Origin: Niveispirillum sp943371025
Lineage (GTDB): Bacteria; Pseudomonadota; Alphaproteobacteria; Azospirillales; Azospirillaceae
Direction of reading: 5' to 3'
Length of the DNA: 64,000 bases
Assembly (NCBI GenBank): GCA_943371025.1
Contig: CALRTC020000017.1
Span: forward strand, 1 to 64,000
Of the stretch, positions 8,396 through 17,700 are shown piece after piece; positions within the stretch are counted from its first letter, which is position 1, and each line of letters opens with the position of its first letter. A program made the translations under genes and the position numbers. Below the pieces are notes generated by a model. That model did not search any database. It saw only the letters and a list, made by a program, of their open reading frames with translations, and had not been told where the DNA came from.

Positions 8396-9865
8396 CTACC
8401 GCCGGGCCTTGTCCAGTTCCGCACGGCTGGCCCAGTGCGAATGGGTACCGCTGCTGATCTTGTGCGGCAGGGCGATGCGGCAGACGGGTCCGTCACTGAA
8501 GCGCTTGCAATCCACCAGGATGCATTCCGACGTGCCCTGGTTCTCATCAATGATGAAGCTGACCAGATAGCCGTCATCCTCGTCCTTGGCGTTAGCCCTT
8601 GGCGCAAAAGGACTTTCGCTGGCATAGCGACCTTCGGGCAAGGTCAGTTGCCAGCTTTCGCCCGTCACCAGATCATGCTTCACATAGCCGTTGAACAGGA
8701 ACCAGCCCGGCTTGGTGGTGGTGGAATAGGCATAGCGATAGGGCCGGCCGGCATAGGTCTGGTTGAACATGCCGAATTCCAGAATCCGGTCGTCCAGCCG
8801 CTGTTCTACCGTTTCTCCAGTCTTCAGATTGAACCGCCAGCGGTGCAGCTTGGGCCGGAAGCTCTGTTCGTCAATAAAGGCCATGAAATGACCGTGCCCA
8901 TCCTCACGCGGCAAGGGGTCGGGCTGCGGATTTTCCTGGAAATACCCGTCCAGTACTATCTCATCCCCCTCCTCATAGCAGTTCAGCCAGTGCAGGACAT
9001 AGGTGGGCGCCGCCTCGAACCAGCGGATATCCTCGGTTTTTCCATGGCGCGGGATCAGGGCGAAGCGCGACTTCATGTCGGCATGGAAGCGGCTGACATG
9101 CAGGCCCCTGGCCAGCAGCTCCGGCTCCCAGAACATGGGGAAATCGTTCAGGATCGACCAGTTCTCGCTGAACGCCATGTCATGCGGCAGACGCGGCCCC
9201 GGCAGCGGGATGGGCACATAGTTGGTCAGCCGCCCGTCGCGGTCCAGCACGCCATAGTGCATATAGGGTGCATGGGTGGAGTAGTTGAAGAACAGCAACT
9301 CTCCCGTCGCCTCATCCAGTTTGGGATGGGCGGAAATGCCGTCCAGCGGCACCCAGGGCGCCACGCCCGCCTGTTCCAGCGTTTCGGGGTCCAGCACATA
9401 GGCTTCCCCGCACTGGTAGAAGGTCGACAAGGCCTTGCCAGCATGGACGATGATATCGGTGCTGGAACTGTCCTTCACCCCGCCATGGGCGCCGAAGCCG
9501 GGACGGGTGGACACGCCCGGCCGGTCCATGATCCCGCCCCACAGCGATCGCCCCGCCTCCTGCTCTGCCTGAAAGCAGCGGGTGCGCACGAAGCGGTTGC
9601 GGTATGACGCCTTGCCGCCCCGGAAATCGATCTGGTGGATCATGCCATCGGCATCGAACGGGTGATGGCGGCCCAGCGGTTCATGCACCTGGTTTTCGGT
9701 ATTGCGCAGATAGACCCCGTCAATGTCGTCGGGGATGCGCCCTTCGATGACATCCAGATCCCAGGCATTCACCTCCTCCATCTGCGGGGTCCAGGGACCG
9801 TTCAGATAGGGATGGTTGTTGGGACGCAGGCTTGATGCGACCGGCGCCAGGCGCACGACATTCAT
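8396..9865 (-). CDS. Carotenoid oxygenase family protein, lignostilbene dioxygenase-like
   Basis: A 489-residue RPE65-superfamily non-haem iron dioxygenase predicted to cleave a conjugated C=C bond to two carbonyl products. The four iron-binding histidines are in place: H180 (SAHPK), H228 (PHDMAF), H292 (LHWLNCYEE) and H475 (GTHSHW). FDADGMIHQIDF is the family beta-strand signature near the N terminus. K131 (GGVKDSSSTD) falls near where lignostilbene dioxygenases carry the phenol-binding lysine, while the usual partner tyrosine seems to be F98; this needs an alignment. The ATG at 9865 follows AGAGGT, and the longer in-frame start at 9937 would run through the motif at 9940. The gene is divergent from an NTF2-fold gene and shares a 15-bp motif with the thiolase operon. 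Apocarotenoid or stilbenoid substrates are both possible. Confidence 0.87.
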   Translation of the reverse strand: MNVVRLAPVASSLRPNNHPYLNGPWTPQMEEVNAWDLDVIEGRIPDDIDGVYLRNTENQVHEPLGRHHPFDADGMIHQIDFRGGKASYRNRFVRTRCFQAEQEAGRSLWGGIMDRPGVSTRPGFGAHGGVKDSSSTDIIVHAGKALSTFYQCGEAYVLDPETLEQAGVAPWVPLDGISAHPKLDEATGELLFFNYSTHAPYMHYGVLDRDGRLTNYVPIPLPGPRLPHDMAFSENWSILNDFPMFWEPELLARGLHVSRFHADMKSRFALIPRHGKTEDIRWFEAAPTYVLHWLNCYEEGDEIVLDGYFQENPQPDPLPREDGHGHFMAFIDEQSFRPKLHRWRFNLKTGETVEQRLDDRILEFGMFNQTYAGRPYRYAYSTTTKPGWFLFNGYVKHDLVTGESWQLTLPEGRYASESPFAPRANAKDEDDGYLVSFIIDENQGTSECILVDCKRFSDGPVCRIALPHKISSGTHSHWASRAELDKARR

Positions 9866-9939
9866 TTCCGACCTCTTTGTTTTTGGTAGGGGCCACGGGG
9901 TCGATCGACAGGGTAGCCACCTTCCGGATACCACCATCA

Positions 9940-9954
9940 GTATGGTTATGCAAG
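9940..9954 (-). promoter_or_regulatory. 15-bp recurring motif upstream of the carotenoid oxygenase
   Basis: On the minus strand this reads CTTGCATAACCATAC, identical to 52-66 upstream of the thiolase. It lies 74 bases before the oxygenase ATG, in the same orientation relative to its gene as the other copies. Confidence 0.55.
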
Positions 9955-10022
9955 TTGAGAAATTTTCGATGGTTCCCCATATGAACCGTTGATAATCGCC
10001 TTGTCGTGCCGCATAGATGTGA

Positions 10023-10037
10023 CTTGCATATTGATAC
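10023..10037 (+). promoter_or_regulatory. Variant of the 15-bp motif upstream of the NTF2-fold gene
   Basis: CTTGCATATTGATAC matches the exact motif at 12 of 15 positions and is again in gene orientation, 19 bases before the ATG at 10057. Another inverted repeat, GGTTC-N7-GAACC (9971-9987), lies in the same divergent region. Confidence 0.4.
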
Positions 10038-10056
10038 CACGGAAAGGGTGCGGATC

Positions 10057-10560
10057 ATGAAACGATCCCTGACCGCTTGGGTGGTGCTGGCTTTTCTGAC
10101 CGCCGTCGCGGCCATAAGCCCGGCACAGGCCAGCCAGAAACGCACGGAGGAAAGCATGCGGGCAGACGACCCGAAGATCGCGGTGGTGCAGCAGATGATC
10201 CATGCCTGGAACACCCAGGACTGGAAGCAGGTGGGTGAGTTGTTCACGCCGGACGGGGTGCTGCATTCCATGATGCTGGACCCGATCGTGGGGCGCGAGC
10301 CCATCGCCCAGCGCATCATGGCGCTGGGCGCGGGCGTATCGGCCATCCATCTGGATATCCGCCATATCGGCCGCATCGGCGACATGGTCTTCGTCGAACG
10401 GGTCGACCGGTTCACCTACAAGGGCCATGCGGGTGCGGTGCCCGTGGTCGGCGTGCTGGAAGTGGAGGGTGACAAGATCAAGGAATGGCGCGAATACTAT
10501 GACCGGGCACAGCTGCTGTCCGAAATGGGTGTCGCCCAGGATTTCCACGGCGCCCATTGA
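10057..10560 (+). CDS. Exported NTF2-fold protein (limonene-1,2-epoxide hydrolase-like)
   Basis: A 167-residue protein. The first 27 residues (MKRSLTAWVVLAFLTAVAAI... to AQA) form a Sec signal peptide. The mature part has the limonene-epoxide-hydrolase pattern: VVQQMIHAWNTQDW, LFTPDGVLHSM, a central DIRHIGRIGDMVFVERVDRF and the terminal VEGDKIKEWREYYD. In that family an Asp/Arg/Asp triad activates water; D and R residues are present in comparable places, but the triad cannot be confirmed without a model. ATG 10057 follows GGAAAGGG and gives a proper signal peptide. It is divergent from the carotenoid oxygenase, so the pair is probably co-regulated. Hydration, isomerisation or deformylation of the same compound class is a reasonable role. 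Confidence 0.77.
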   Translation: MKRSLTAWVVLAFLTAVAAISPAQASQKRTEESMRADDPKIAVVQQMIHAWNTQDWKQVGELFTPDGVLHSMMLDPIVGREPIAQRIMALGAGVSAIHLDIRHIGRIGDMVFVERVDRFTYKGHAGAVPVVGVLEVEGDKIKEWREYYDRAQLLSEMGVAQDFHGAH

Positions 10561-10650
10561 ACCGCGCGGACGGTCCCGGTACACGCATCCCGATCGGGCG
10601 GTGCGTCGGCGGGGACCGGCAAGCACCAGGGTTGGGCCTTCCAGGTGACC

Positions 10651-11592
10651 ATGACGACCAGTCAGACACTTATCCGGACCTGTTCCATCTGGCGGGCGCT
10701 GGAAATCGTCGGCGACACGCCGACCCTGCTGACCTTGGAGGCGGCCTGGCTGGGCGTGCGCCGCTTTGACGAGTTCCATCAGCGCACAGGCCTGTTGAAG
10801 GCGCTTCTGTCCAACCGGCTGAAAAAGCTGGTGGAGGCACATATTTTCGACAAGCGGCTTTATACCAGCAGTCCGCCGCGTTCCGAATATGTGCTGGCGC
10901 CCAAGGGGCGGGACCTTTACTGGGTCACGCTGATGCTGCTGCGCTGGGAGCAGATGTGGGCCGAACAGGATGGCGAGATCCGCGTGACCCTGACCCACAA
11001 GGTCTGCGGTCATGCCTTCACGCCGGAACCGGCCTGTGGCCATTGCGGGCAGAATTTCAATGCCACGGAAGTCACCTGGCGCGAAGGACCGGGGGTTGGC
11101 TGGATGGTCCCGCTTTACAGCCAGCGCCGCCAGCAGCGCGACAGCATCGTCGGCACGTCGCTGTTCAAGACCGGCGCGCAGTTGATGGGCGACCGCTGGG
11201 CCAGCCTGATCATGCGGTCCATCTTCACCGGCATCAACCGGTTCGATGATATCCGCCGCGACACGGCCATTGCCACCAATGTCCTGTCGGAACGGCTGGC
11301 CTGGCTGGTGTCGATCGGGGTGATAAAGCAGCACCAGTACGCGACCAGCCCGCCACGGTATGAATATCGCGTGCGGCGCAAGGGGCTGGATTATTTCCCG
11401 GCCCTGCTGATGCTGATGCAATGGGGGGACAAGTATTATGTCTCCCCCGAAGGCCCGCCTTTGCTGCTGACCCACAAGGAATGCGGCCATGGGCTGGACG
11501 CCAAGGTCGTCTGTTCACATTGCCGCGGCCCCATCGCACCGCAGGATGTGACGTTCGAGATTGCAGAACCAGGGAGTTTGGTTTCGGGGTGA
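10651..11592 (+). CDS. Tandem double-HxlR transcriptional regulator with two Cys-rich tails
   Basis: A 313-residue protein built from two HxlR-type winged-helix units. Unit 1 (about 8-95: CSIWRALEIVGDTPTLL... LLKALLSNRLKKLVE) is followed by CGHAFTPEPACGHCG. Unit 2 (about 170-262: GTSLFKTGAQLMGDRWASLIMR... TNVLSERLAWLVS) is followed by CGHGLDAKVVCSHC. The matching C-x8/9-C-x2-C tails look like small metal-binding knuckles, and their duplication shows that a whole gene unit was fused in tandem. Ordinary HxlR proteins are single units of about 110-150 residues that dimerise. Start ATG 10651 is preferred; a GTG at 10645 is also possible. It probably regulates the neighbouring catabolic genes. Confidence 0.85.
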   Translation: MTTSQTLIRTCSIWRALEIVGDTPTLLTLEAAWLGVRRFDEFHQRTGLLKALLSNRLKKLVEAHIFDKRLYTSSPPRSEYVLAPKGRDLYWVTLMLLRWEQMWAEQDGEIRVTLTHKVCGHAFTPEPACGHCGQNFNATEVTWREGPGVGWMVPLYSQRRQQRDSIVGTSLFKTGAQLMGDRWASLIMRSIFTGINRFDDIRRDTAIATNVLSERLAWLVSIGVIKQHQYATSPPRYEYRVRRKGLDYFPALLMLMQWGDKYYVSPEGPPLLLTHKECGHGLDAKVVCSHCRGPIAPQDVTFEIAEPGSLVSG

Positions 11593-11623
11593 GGGGGGCC
11601 TTTCCACTGCGTCCTCTGTTCCC

Positions 11624-11744
11624 CGTCATCCCGGCGAAAGCCGGGACCCAGGGGCCACGAGACCCGACCTATCGGCGGCTTTGATCAATGCGGCGTCTAC
11701 TGTCGAGCTTGTGACCCTGGGTCCCGGCTTTCGCCGGGATGACG
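11624..11744. repeat. 121-bp inverted-repeat element, copy 2
   Basis: The 33-nt left arm is identical to the copies at 3692 and 36581, and the right arm is complementary. The interior is in the same orientation as the 36581 copy and reversed relative to the 3692 copy. It sits between the regulator stop and the next operon. Confidence 0.9.
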
Positions 11745-11875
11745 GGAATTAGGCGGGAACCCGTTCAATCGCACGGCCCACCTCTACCTAATCCCCCCAC
11801 CCGCGCGCCCAACGCGCCCGCGGCAAGGACCCCGCACGCCCATCATCAACCGACAAGCAAGGGAGGAAACGGACC

Positions 11876-12445
11876 ATGGCGGCAGCCGCTACATTGTCCG
11901 ACCTGCTGGACCGGCAGGCCATCACCGATATCCTGATCGCCTATGCCCGCGGCGCTGACCGCGGCGACGTGGATCTGATCGAGGTCGCGTATCATGATGA
12001 CGCCATCGAGGATCATGGCGGCACCTTCAACGGGCCGGCGCGCGAGTATGTGGCCGCCATGCGCAAGATGCTGCCACGGGCCCCGCGCATGAGCCATTCG
12101 GTCACCAATATCCTGGTAGAGCTGGAGGGCGATACGGCCTGGACCGAATGCCATTACCTGACCTTCGCCCGGCTGCCGGTGAAGGGCGGTGCGGCGGGGG
12201 AGACGGTGGACAGCCTGACCATGGCGCGGGCCATCGACCGGTTTGAACGGCGCAATGGCCGCTGGGCCATCGCCCATCGCCGCCTGGCCTGGGACTGGAG
12301 CCAGGAGATGCCGACCAATGAAAGCTGGGGCCGCGGCCTGATCGCGCCCGACCCGTCCATTCTGGTGCGCGGCACACGCAAGCCCGATGACGTGCTGTAC
12401 CGCGCCAGGGTTGAGGATCAGGCAGCCAGGGAGGCGGAGCAATGA
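11876..12445 (+). CDS. SnoaL-like NTF2-fold protein, possible lyase/dehydratase
   Basis: A 189-residue cytoplasmic protein without a signal peptide. It opens with LSDLLDRQAITDILIAYARGADRGDVDLIEVAYHDDAIEDHG, the scytalone-dehydratase/SnoaL_4 pattern, followed by MSHSVTNILVELEGDTAWTECHYLTF and an RFERRNGRWAIAHRRLAWDW ending. The same fold and motif order occur in the gamma-formaldehyde lyases (LsdE/LdpA type) that make lignostilbenes from lignin-derived diaryl compounds; that link is from family knowledge, not identity. A GGGAGG site lies in front of ATG 11876. Its stop overlaps the SDR start (ATGA), so the three-gene set to 14267 is one translationally coupled operon. Confidence 0.75.
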   Translation: MAAAATLSDLLDRQAITDILIAYARGADRGDVDLIEVAYHDDAIEDHGGTFNGPAREYVAAMRKMLPRAPRMSHSVTNILVELEGDTAWTECHYLTFARLPVKGGAAGETVDSLTMARAIDRFERRNGRWAIAHRRLAWDWSQEMPTNESWGRGLIAPDPSILVRGTRKPDDVLYRARVEDQAAREAEQ

Positions 12446-13218
12446 GGATCGAAGGATGCACGGCCCTGGTCACCGGCGCCAATCGCGGCATCGGCCTGGG
12501 CTTTGTCGAGGAATTGCTGGAACAGGGGGCGGCGCGCATTTACGCCGCCGCCCGCACGGACACGGACGCGGCCACCCTGTCGGCGATGGGCGGTGGCCTT
12601 GTCACGGGGCTGGTGCTGGATGTGACGCGGCCGGAACAGGTGGCGGCCGCTGCCGCCGCCTGTGGCACGGTCAGCCTGTTGATCAACAATGCCGGGGCGT
12701 TTAACCGCCAGACCCTGATGCGGGCACCCGACATGGGGTCGATGCGCCAGGAGATGGAGGTGAATTTCTTCGGGCTGGTTTCCATGTGCCGGGCCTTTGC
12801 GCCCGTGCTGGGGGCCAATGGCGGCGGCGCCATCGTCAATGTCCTGTCGGCGGGTGCCATCGTGCCCGTGCCGGAAATGGGCGGCTACAGCCCGTCGAAA
12901 TTCGCGGCGCGGGCCGCCGGCGATTGTATCCGCGCCGAACTGGCGGGACAGGGCACCGCGGTCACGTCGCTGATCGTCGGCTCGGTCGATACCCGCATGG
13001 CGGAGCATGTGAAGGGCGTGGACAAGGCCAGCCCACGCGACATCGCCAAGGCCGGGCTGCTGGCCGTGCATCTGGGCCTGGAAGAACATGACACGGACCG
13101 CCATGCCGTGGAGGTGCGCGCCTTCCTGGCCCGCGATCCCCAGCGCCTGCGCCAATCCATGGTGCAGCGCATGGCGAAATTGCAGGCGCGCTGGCAGGCG
13201 GAGGAGGCCGCAAAATGA
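12442..13218 (+). CDS. Short-chain dehydrogenase/reductase (SDR)
   Basis: A 258-residue classical SDR. The cofactor motif TGANRGIG is at 11-18, NNAG at 82-85, and the catalytic tetrad N108, S136, Y149, K153 is complete (GGYSPSKFAA). The residue after the second cofactor strand region (AARTD) would allow NADP(H) through R38, but this is not decisive. It overlaps the SnoaL-like gene by four bases upstream and the DapB-fold gene by four bases downstream. In this operon it would oxidise or reduce an alcohol or carbonyl intermediate. Confidence 0.88.
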   Translation: MRIEGCTALVTGANRGIGLGFVEELLEQGAARIYAAARTDTDAATLSAMGGGLVTGLVLDVTRPEQVAAAAAACGTVSLLINNAGAFNRQTLMRAPDMGSMRQEMEVNFFGLVSMCRAFAPVLGANGGGAIVNVLSAGAIVPVPEMGGYSPSKFAARAAGDCIRAELAGQGTAVTSLIVGSVDTRMAEHVKGVDKASPRDIAKAGLLAVHLGLEEHDTDRHAVEVRAFLARDPQRLRQSMVQRMAKLQARWQAEEAAK

Positions 13219-14267
13219 AGAAAATCCGCGTCATCCAATGGGCCACGGGCGCCATGGGCAAGAGTGTCCTGCGCGCCCTGATCGACAATCCGGGCGTGGA
13301 ACTGGCCGGGCTGTACGTCTATGGCCAGGACAAAGAAGGCCTGGATGCCGGCGACATCGCCCGGCGTCCGCCCACCGGCGTGAAGGCCACGCGCGATATT
13401 GACGCGATCCTGGCCCTGGACGCTGATGTCGTGATCCATTGCGCGCGGCTGGCCCCGCCCTATGGCTCACATGATGCGGAGCTGATCCGGCTGCTGGCCT
13501 CGGGCAAGAATGTCATTTCCATCAATGGCTATTCCCGGCCGCAATTTTCGGGCGGGGAGCGGCTGGCGGCGCTGCAGGCGGCCTGCGAACAGGGGGGATC
13601 GACCCTGATGGGCGCGGGGTTGAATCCCGGCTTTGCCGCCGAACAGCTGGCCGTCGTCGCCACAGGCGTCTGTTCGCGTCTGGAAAGGGTGGAGGTGGTG
13701 GAAAGCGTGCCCTGCCAGATGGTACGCAGCCCGGACTATGTCTTCGGCATCCTGGGCTTCGGGTCCGACCCGGCCCAGGTGAACCCCAACGATCCGGCAT
13801 GGGGCCCGGCCTCGTCGCTGAACGGCATGTATGGGGAGGCCTTGTCGGCCATGGCCGACCATCTGGGCCTGGAGCTGGAACGGGTGGACACCGACCATCG
13901 CGTCTTCGGTGCCAGCCAGGACCTGACCATCGCCGCCGGGCCCATCGCGGCGGGCGGCATCTCCCACATCCATTGGCGCTGGCACGGGATCGTGGGCGGA
14001 CGGCCGCTGCTGACCATCTCCATCCACTGGTACATGGAGACGGCGCATCTGGACAATCCGGAGCCGCCCTTGTGGCAGATCAGGGTGGAAGGCGAACCGG
14101 GCGTGCGCATCGCGGTGGAGCTGACCAAACACCCGTCCGACACGACCCGCACATCGGCCGAACAGATCGCCGTAGCCGGGTCGGTGATGAACGCCATCCT
14201 CGTCGTCTGCGCTGCCCCGCCCGGCGTGATGACCAGACCGCTGGCGACGCCGCATCAGGGGGGATGA
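13215..14267 (+). CDS. DapB-N-fold NAD(P)-dependent dehydrogenase (2,4-diaminopentanoate dehydrogenase-like)
   Basis: A 350-residue protein with an N-terminal Rossmann domain of the dihydrodipicolinate-reductase family (IRVIQWATGAMGKSVLRALIDNPGVELAGLYVY, residues 4-36) and a C-terminal alpha/beta domain. It lacks the true DapB substrate motif and is longer than DapB (about 270), matching the amine/diaminopentanoate dehydrogenase-like group that is common near CoA-dependent catabolic genes but poorly characterised. It is the last gene of the SnoaL-SDR operon. Role in the pathway unknown; an oxidoreduction of a CoA- or amino-linked intermediate is inferred only from fold. Confidence 0.78.
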   Translation: MKKIRVIQWATGAMGKSVLRALIDNPGVELAGLYVYGQDKEGLDAGDIARRPPTGVKATRDIDAILALDADVVIHCARLAPPYGSHDAELIRLLASGKNVISINGYSRPQFSGGERLAALQAACEQGGSTLMGAGLNPGFAAEQLAVVATGVCSRLERVEVVESVPCQMVRSPDYVFGILGFGSDPAQVNPNDPAWGPASSLNGMYGEALSAMADHLGLELERVDTDHRVFGASQDLTIAAGPIAAGGISHIHWRWHGIVGGRPLLTISIHWYMETAHLDNPEPPLWQIRVEGEPGVRIAVELTKHPSDTTRTSAEQIAVAGSVMNAILVVCAAPPGVMTRPLATPHQGG

Positions 14268-14328
14268 CCCGCAGCTTTCGGGGCGCTGGCGCTGATGGGG
14301 AGCCCTGTTGCCCTCGCAACCCAACGGC

Positions 14329-14646
14329 TCAGCCGCAGCCGGTCTCCGTCCCGTCGGGGCAGTAGATTTCGTACAGGGTCTGGATGACGCGGGCCGCTTC
14401 GTCGCTGGCCAGGGCGTAATAGATGGTCTGGCCGTCGCGGCGCGCCCGGACCAGACCGTCCTTACGCAGCAGGGCCAGCTGCTGCGAAACGGCCGTGTCG
14501 CGCATGCTGATACGTTCGGCCAAGTCACCGACCGACCGCTCCCCCTGCACCAGCTGGCACAGGATCATCAGGCGCCCGCGATTGCCCAGCGCCTTCAGAA
14601 GCTCGACCGCGCGGTCGGCATTGACCTGCATCTCTTGCATGTTCAT
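14329..14646 (-). CDS. sqrR: ArsR-family persulfide sensor of the SqrR/BigR type
   Basis: A 105-residue winged-helix repressor. The key evidence is a cysteine pair, C30 (RLMILC) and C96 (LYEIYC), spaced 66 residues apart, exactly the spacing of the redox pair C41/C107 of Rhodobacter SqrR that forms a tetrasulfide on persulfide exposure. Typical ArsR metal sites (ELCVCDL) are absent. The recognition helix is around MRDTAVSQQLALLRKDGLV. The start at 14646 (MNMQEMQ) has an AGGGGAA site; the longer frame to 14766 has no family support. It is the last gene of a minus-strand cluster with an RND pump, fusion protein and rhodanese, facing an sqr-trxC cluster, which supports a sulfide/persulfide-responsive role. 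Confidence 0.85.
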   Translation of the reverse strand: MNMQEMQVNADRAVELLKALGNRGRLMILCQLVQGERSVGDLAERISMRDTAVSQQLALLRKDGLVRARRDGQTIYYALASDEAARVIQTLYEIYCPDGTETGCG

Positions 14647-14731
14647 TCCCCTGGAATAAAAGGGAAAGGCACGGCCGTCAATGGCAGGAACCCTGTCCCT
14701 GCCATCGCCGGATATCATACCGGTGTACGCA

Positions 14732-17700
14732 TCATGTCCGCCCATCGGCGTCGCGCAGCACGACATAGATGGAGGGGATGACCAGCACGGTCAGCAAGGT
14801 GGAAGAGGCCAGCCCGAACAGCAGGGCCACGGCCAGCCCCTGGAAGATCGGATCGGTCAGGATGGTGGCCGCCCCGATCATGGCCGACAAAGCCGTCAAC
14901 AGGATGGGCTTGAAGCGCACGGCACCGGCCTGCAACAGAACCTCGCGCAAGCTCAGGCCATGGCCCGCCCCGTGGCGGATGAAATCCACCAGCAGGATGG
15001 AATTGCGCACGATGATGCCGGCCAGCGCGATGAAGCCGATCATGGACGTGGCCGTGAACGCCGCCCCCACCAGCCAATGGCCCAGCATGATGCCCAGCAG
15101 GGTCAGCGGGATGGGCGTCAGGATGACCAGCGGCAGTTTGAAGCTGCGGAACTGCGCCACCACCAGCACATATATCGCCAGGATGGCCACGCCGAACGCC
15201 GCCCCCATGTCGCGGAAGGTGACATAGGTGACCTCCCACTCCCCGTCCCACAGCAGGGTCGGGTGGGTTTCATCCGCCGGCTGTCCGGCCAGCGTCACCA
15301 CAGGCTTGGGCAGGCTGCCCCAATCATGCGCGTCGATGGCATCGGCGACGGCGCCCATGCCATAGATCGGCGCCTCGTACCGGCCGGCCAGTTCGGCCGT
15401 CACCATGTCAGTGAAATAGCCGTCGCGGCGGAACAGCACGGGCGATCCCTCCTCCCGCACCACCCGCACCAGCTCACCCAGCTCCACCACCCGGTTCGAT
15501 CCGGGGATGGCGTTGGCGGGCACGGGCGTGGATGACAGCCGCGCCGTCCAGGCGCGGTCATCCTTGGGCAGGGCGATGGAGATATCGACAGGATAACGTT
15601 CCTGCCCGCGATGGGAATAACCGACAGGCTGGGTGCCCAGGATGGCGCGGAGCGCGTCATAGACGGCCCCCTGCTCCACCCCGAAATATTCCAGCCGCTC
15701 CTGATCGATGGAAATGCGCAGGCGCGGCTGGACCGTGCCATAGCTGTCATCGATATCGGTGATGAAGGGGATGGTGGCGAACAGCCGGCGCACCTCCCCC
15801 GCCACGGCGCGGCGCGTGGCGGCATCGGGACCATAGATTTCGGCCAGCAGGGTCGCCATCACGGGCGGGCCCGGCGGCACCTCCACCACCTTCAGGCTGG
15901 TGCCTTCCGGCAGTTTCAACCCGGCCAGCAGCTTGGCCCGCAGATCCAGGGCGATGTCGTGACTGGCGCGTTTACGGTCGCCCTTGGGGGCCAGATTGAT
16001 CTGCACCTCGCCCAGGTCGGGGCTGTTGCGCAGGAAGCTGTGCCGCACCAGACCGTTGAAATTGAAGGGTGCGGCCGTGCCGGCATAGATCTGGGCAGAG
16101 CGCAGTTCCGGCAGGGTGGCGGCAATGTCCGCCGCCTGGAACAGCAGGCGCTGCGTGTCCTGCAGCGTGGCCCCGCGCGGCAGGTTCAACTGCACCGACA
16201 GTTCGGATTTATTGTCGAACGGCAGCAGCTTCACTGTCACGCTTTTGGTGGCGAACAGGCCGAGCGAGGCGACGGTGGCGACACCGACAATGGCCAGGAA
16301 ACGGCCGGCATTGCGGCGGGACGACAGGATGGGCGTGGCGACGCGGCGGTAAAGCCGGCCCAGGGCCCCGCCATCATGCGCCCCCTCGTGCCCCCCATGC
16401 CCGGCGGCATCGCCGCCCTTGCCCGTCAGTTTCAGCATCAGCCAGGGTGCCAGCACCATGGCGGCGAAGAAGCTGAACAGCATGGCGGCGGACGCGTTGA
16501 CGGGGATGGGCGCCATGTACGGTCCCATCATGCCCGACACGAACAGCATAGGCAGCAGGGCCGCAACCACCGTCATGGTGGCGACGATGGTGGGATTGCC
16601 CACCTCCGCCACCGCCTCCACCGCGGCATTCATGCGGTCGCGCCCGTCCTTCATGGCCCAGTGCCGGGCGATATTCTCCACCACCACGATGGCGTCATCG
16701 ACCAGGATACCGATGGCGAAGATCAGTGCGAACAGGCTGACGCGGTTGATGGTATAGCCCATCAGGTGGGCGGCAAACAGCGTCATCAGGATGGTGACCG
16801 GGATGACCACCAGGGTCACCAGCGCCTCCCGCCGGCCGATGGCAAACCAGATCAAGGCCACGATGGACAGCGTCGCCAGACCCAGATGGAACAGCAGCTC
16901 ATCGGCCTTTTCCGACGCGGTTTCCCCGTAATTGCGCGTCACCTCCACCCGCACGCCATCGGGGATCAGGCGGCCGCGCAGGCCGTCGACCCGTTCCAGG
17001 ATGGCGTCGGCCACGACCACGGCATTGGCGCCGGCCCGCTTGGACAGGGCGACGGTGACGGCGGGGCTGCGCGTCCACGCACCCTTGTCGCCCTGGACCA
17101 TGGTCCAGGCAGCCTGGTCGACGGGCCCGCTGTCCAGCACGACATTGGCGACATCGCGGACATAGACGGGGCGGTTGTCACGGCTGGTCAGCAGCAGCAG
17201 CCCGATATCGGGCACGCCCGACAGGGTCTGCCCCGCCGCCACCGTCAGGCTTTTGCCGCCATCCAGCAGCCGGCCCGCGACAAAGGAGCGGTTGGCCCCC
17301 GCGATTTTGCCCGTCAGCTGTTCCAGCGTGATGCCGTACAGCGCCAGCTTTTCCGGATCGGGCTCCACCCGCACCTGCTCCGTCACCCGGCCCGACAGAT
17401 AGGTGGCGCCGATATCGGGCACCTTCACCAGTTCGGTGCGCAGCTTTTCCGCCAGTGTGCCCAGATCGCGGTCGGGCCAGCGGTCGGCCAGACCGGGTTC
17501 CGCGGACAAGGTCAGGGTGACGATGGCGACATCATTGATGCCGCGCCCGACAATGGCGGGTTCGGGGATGCCGACGGGGATTTCCGACAGATGGGCGCGG
17601 ATCTTGGCATGGACGCGGACGATGGCGTCATCCTCGTTCGTGCCCACCTTGAACCGCGCCGTCACCATGACGCGGTCATCCTCCGTCTGGCTATAGACAT

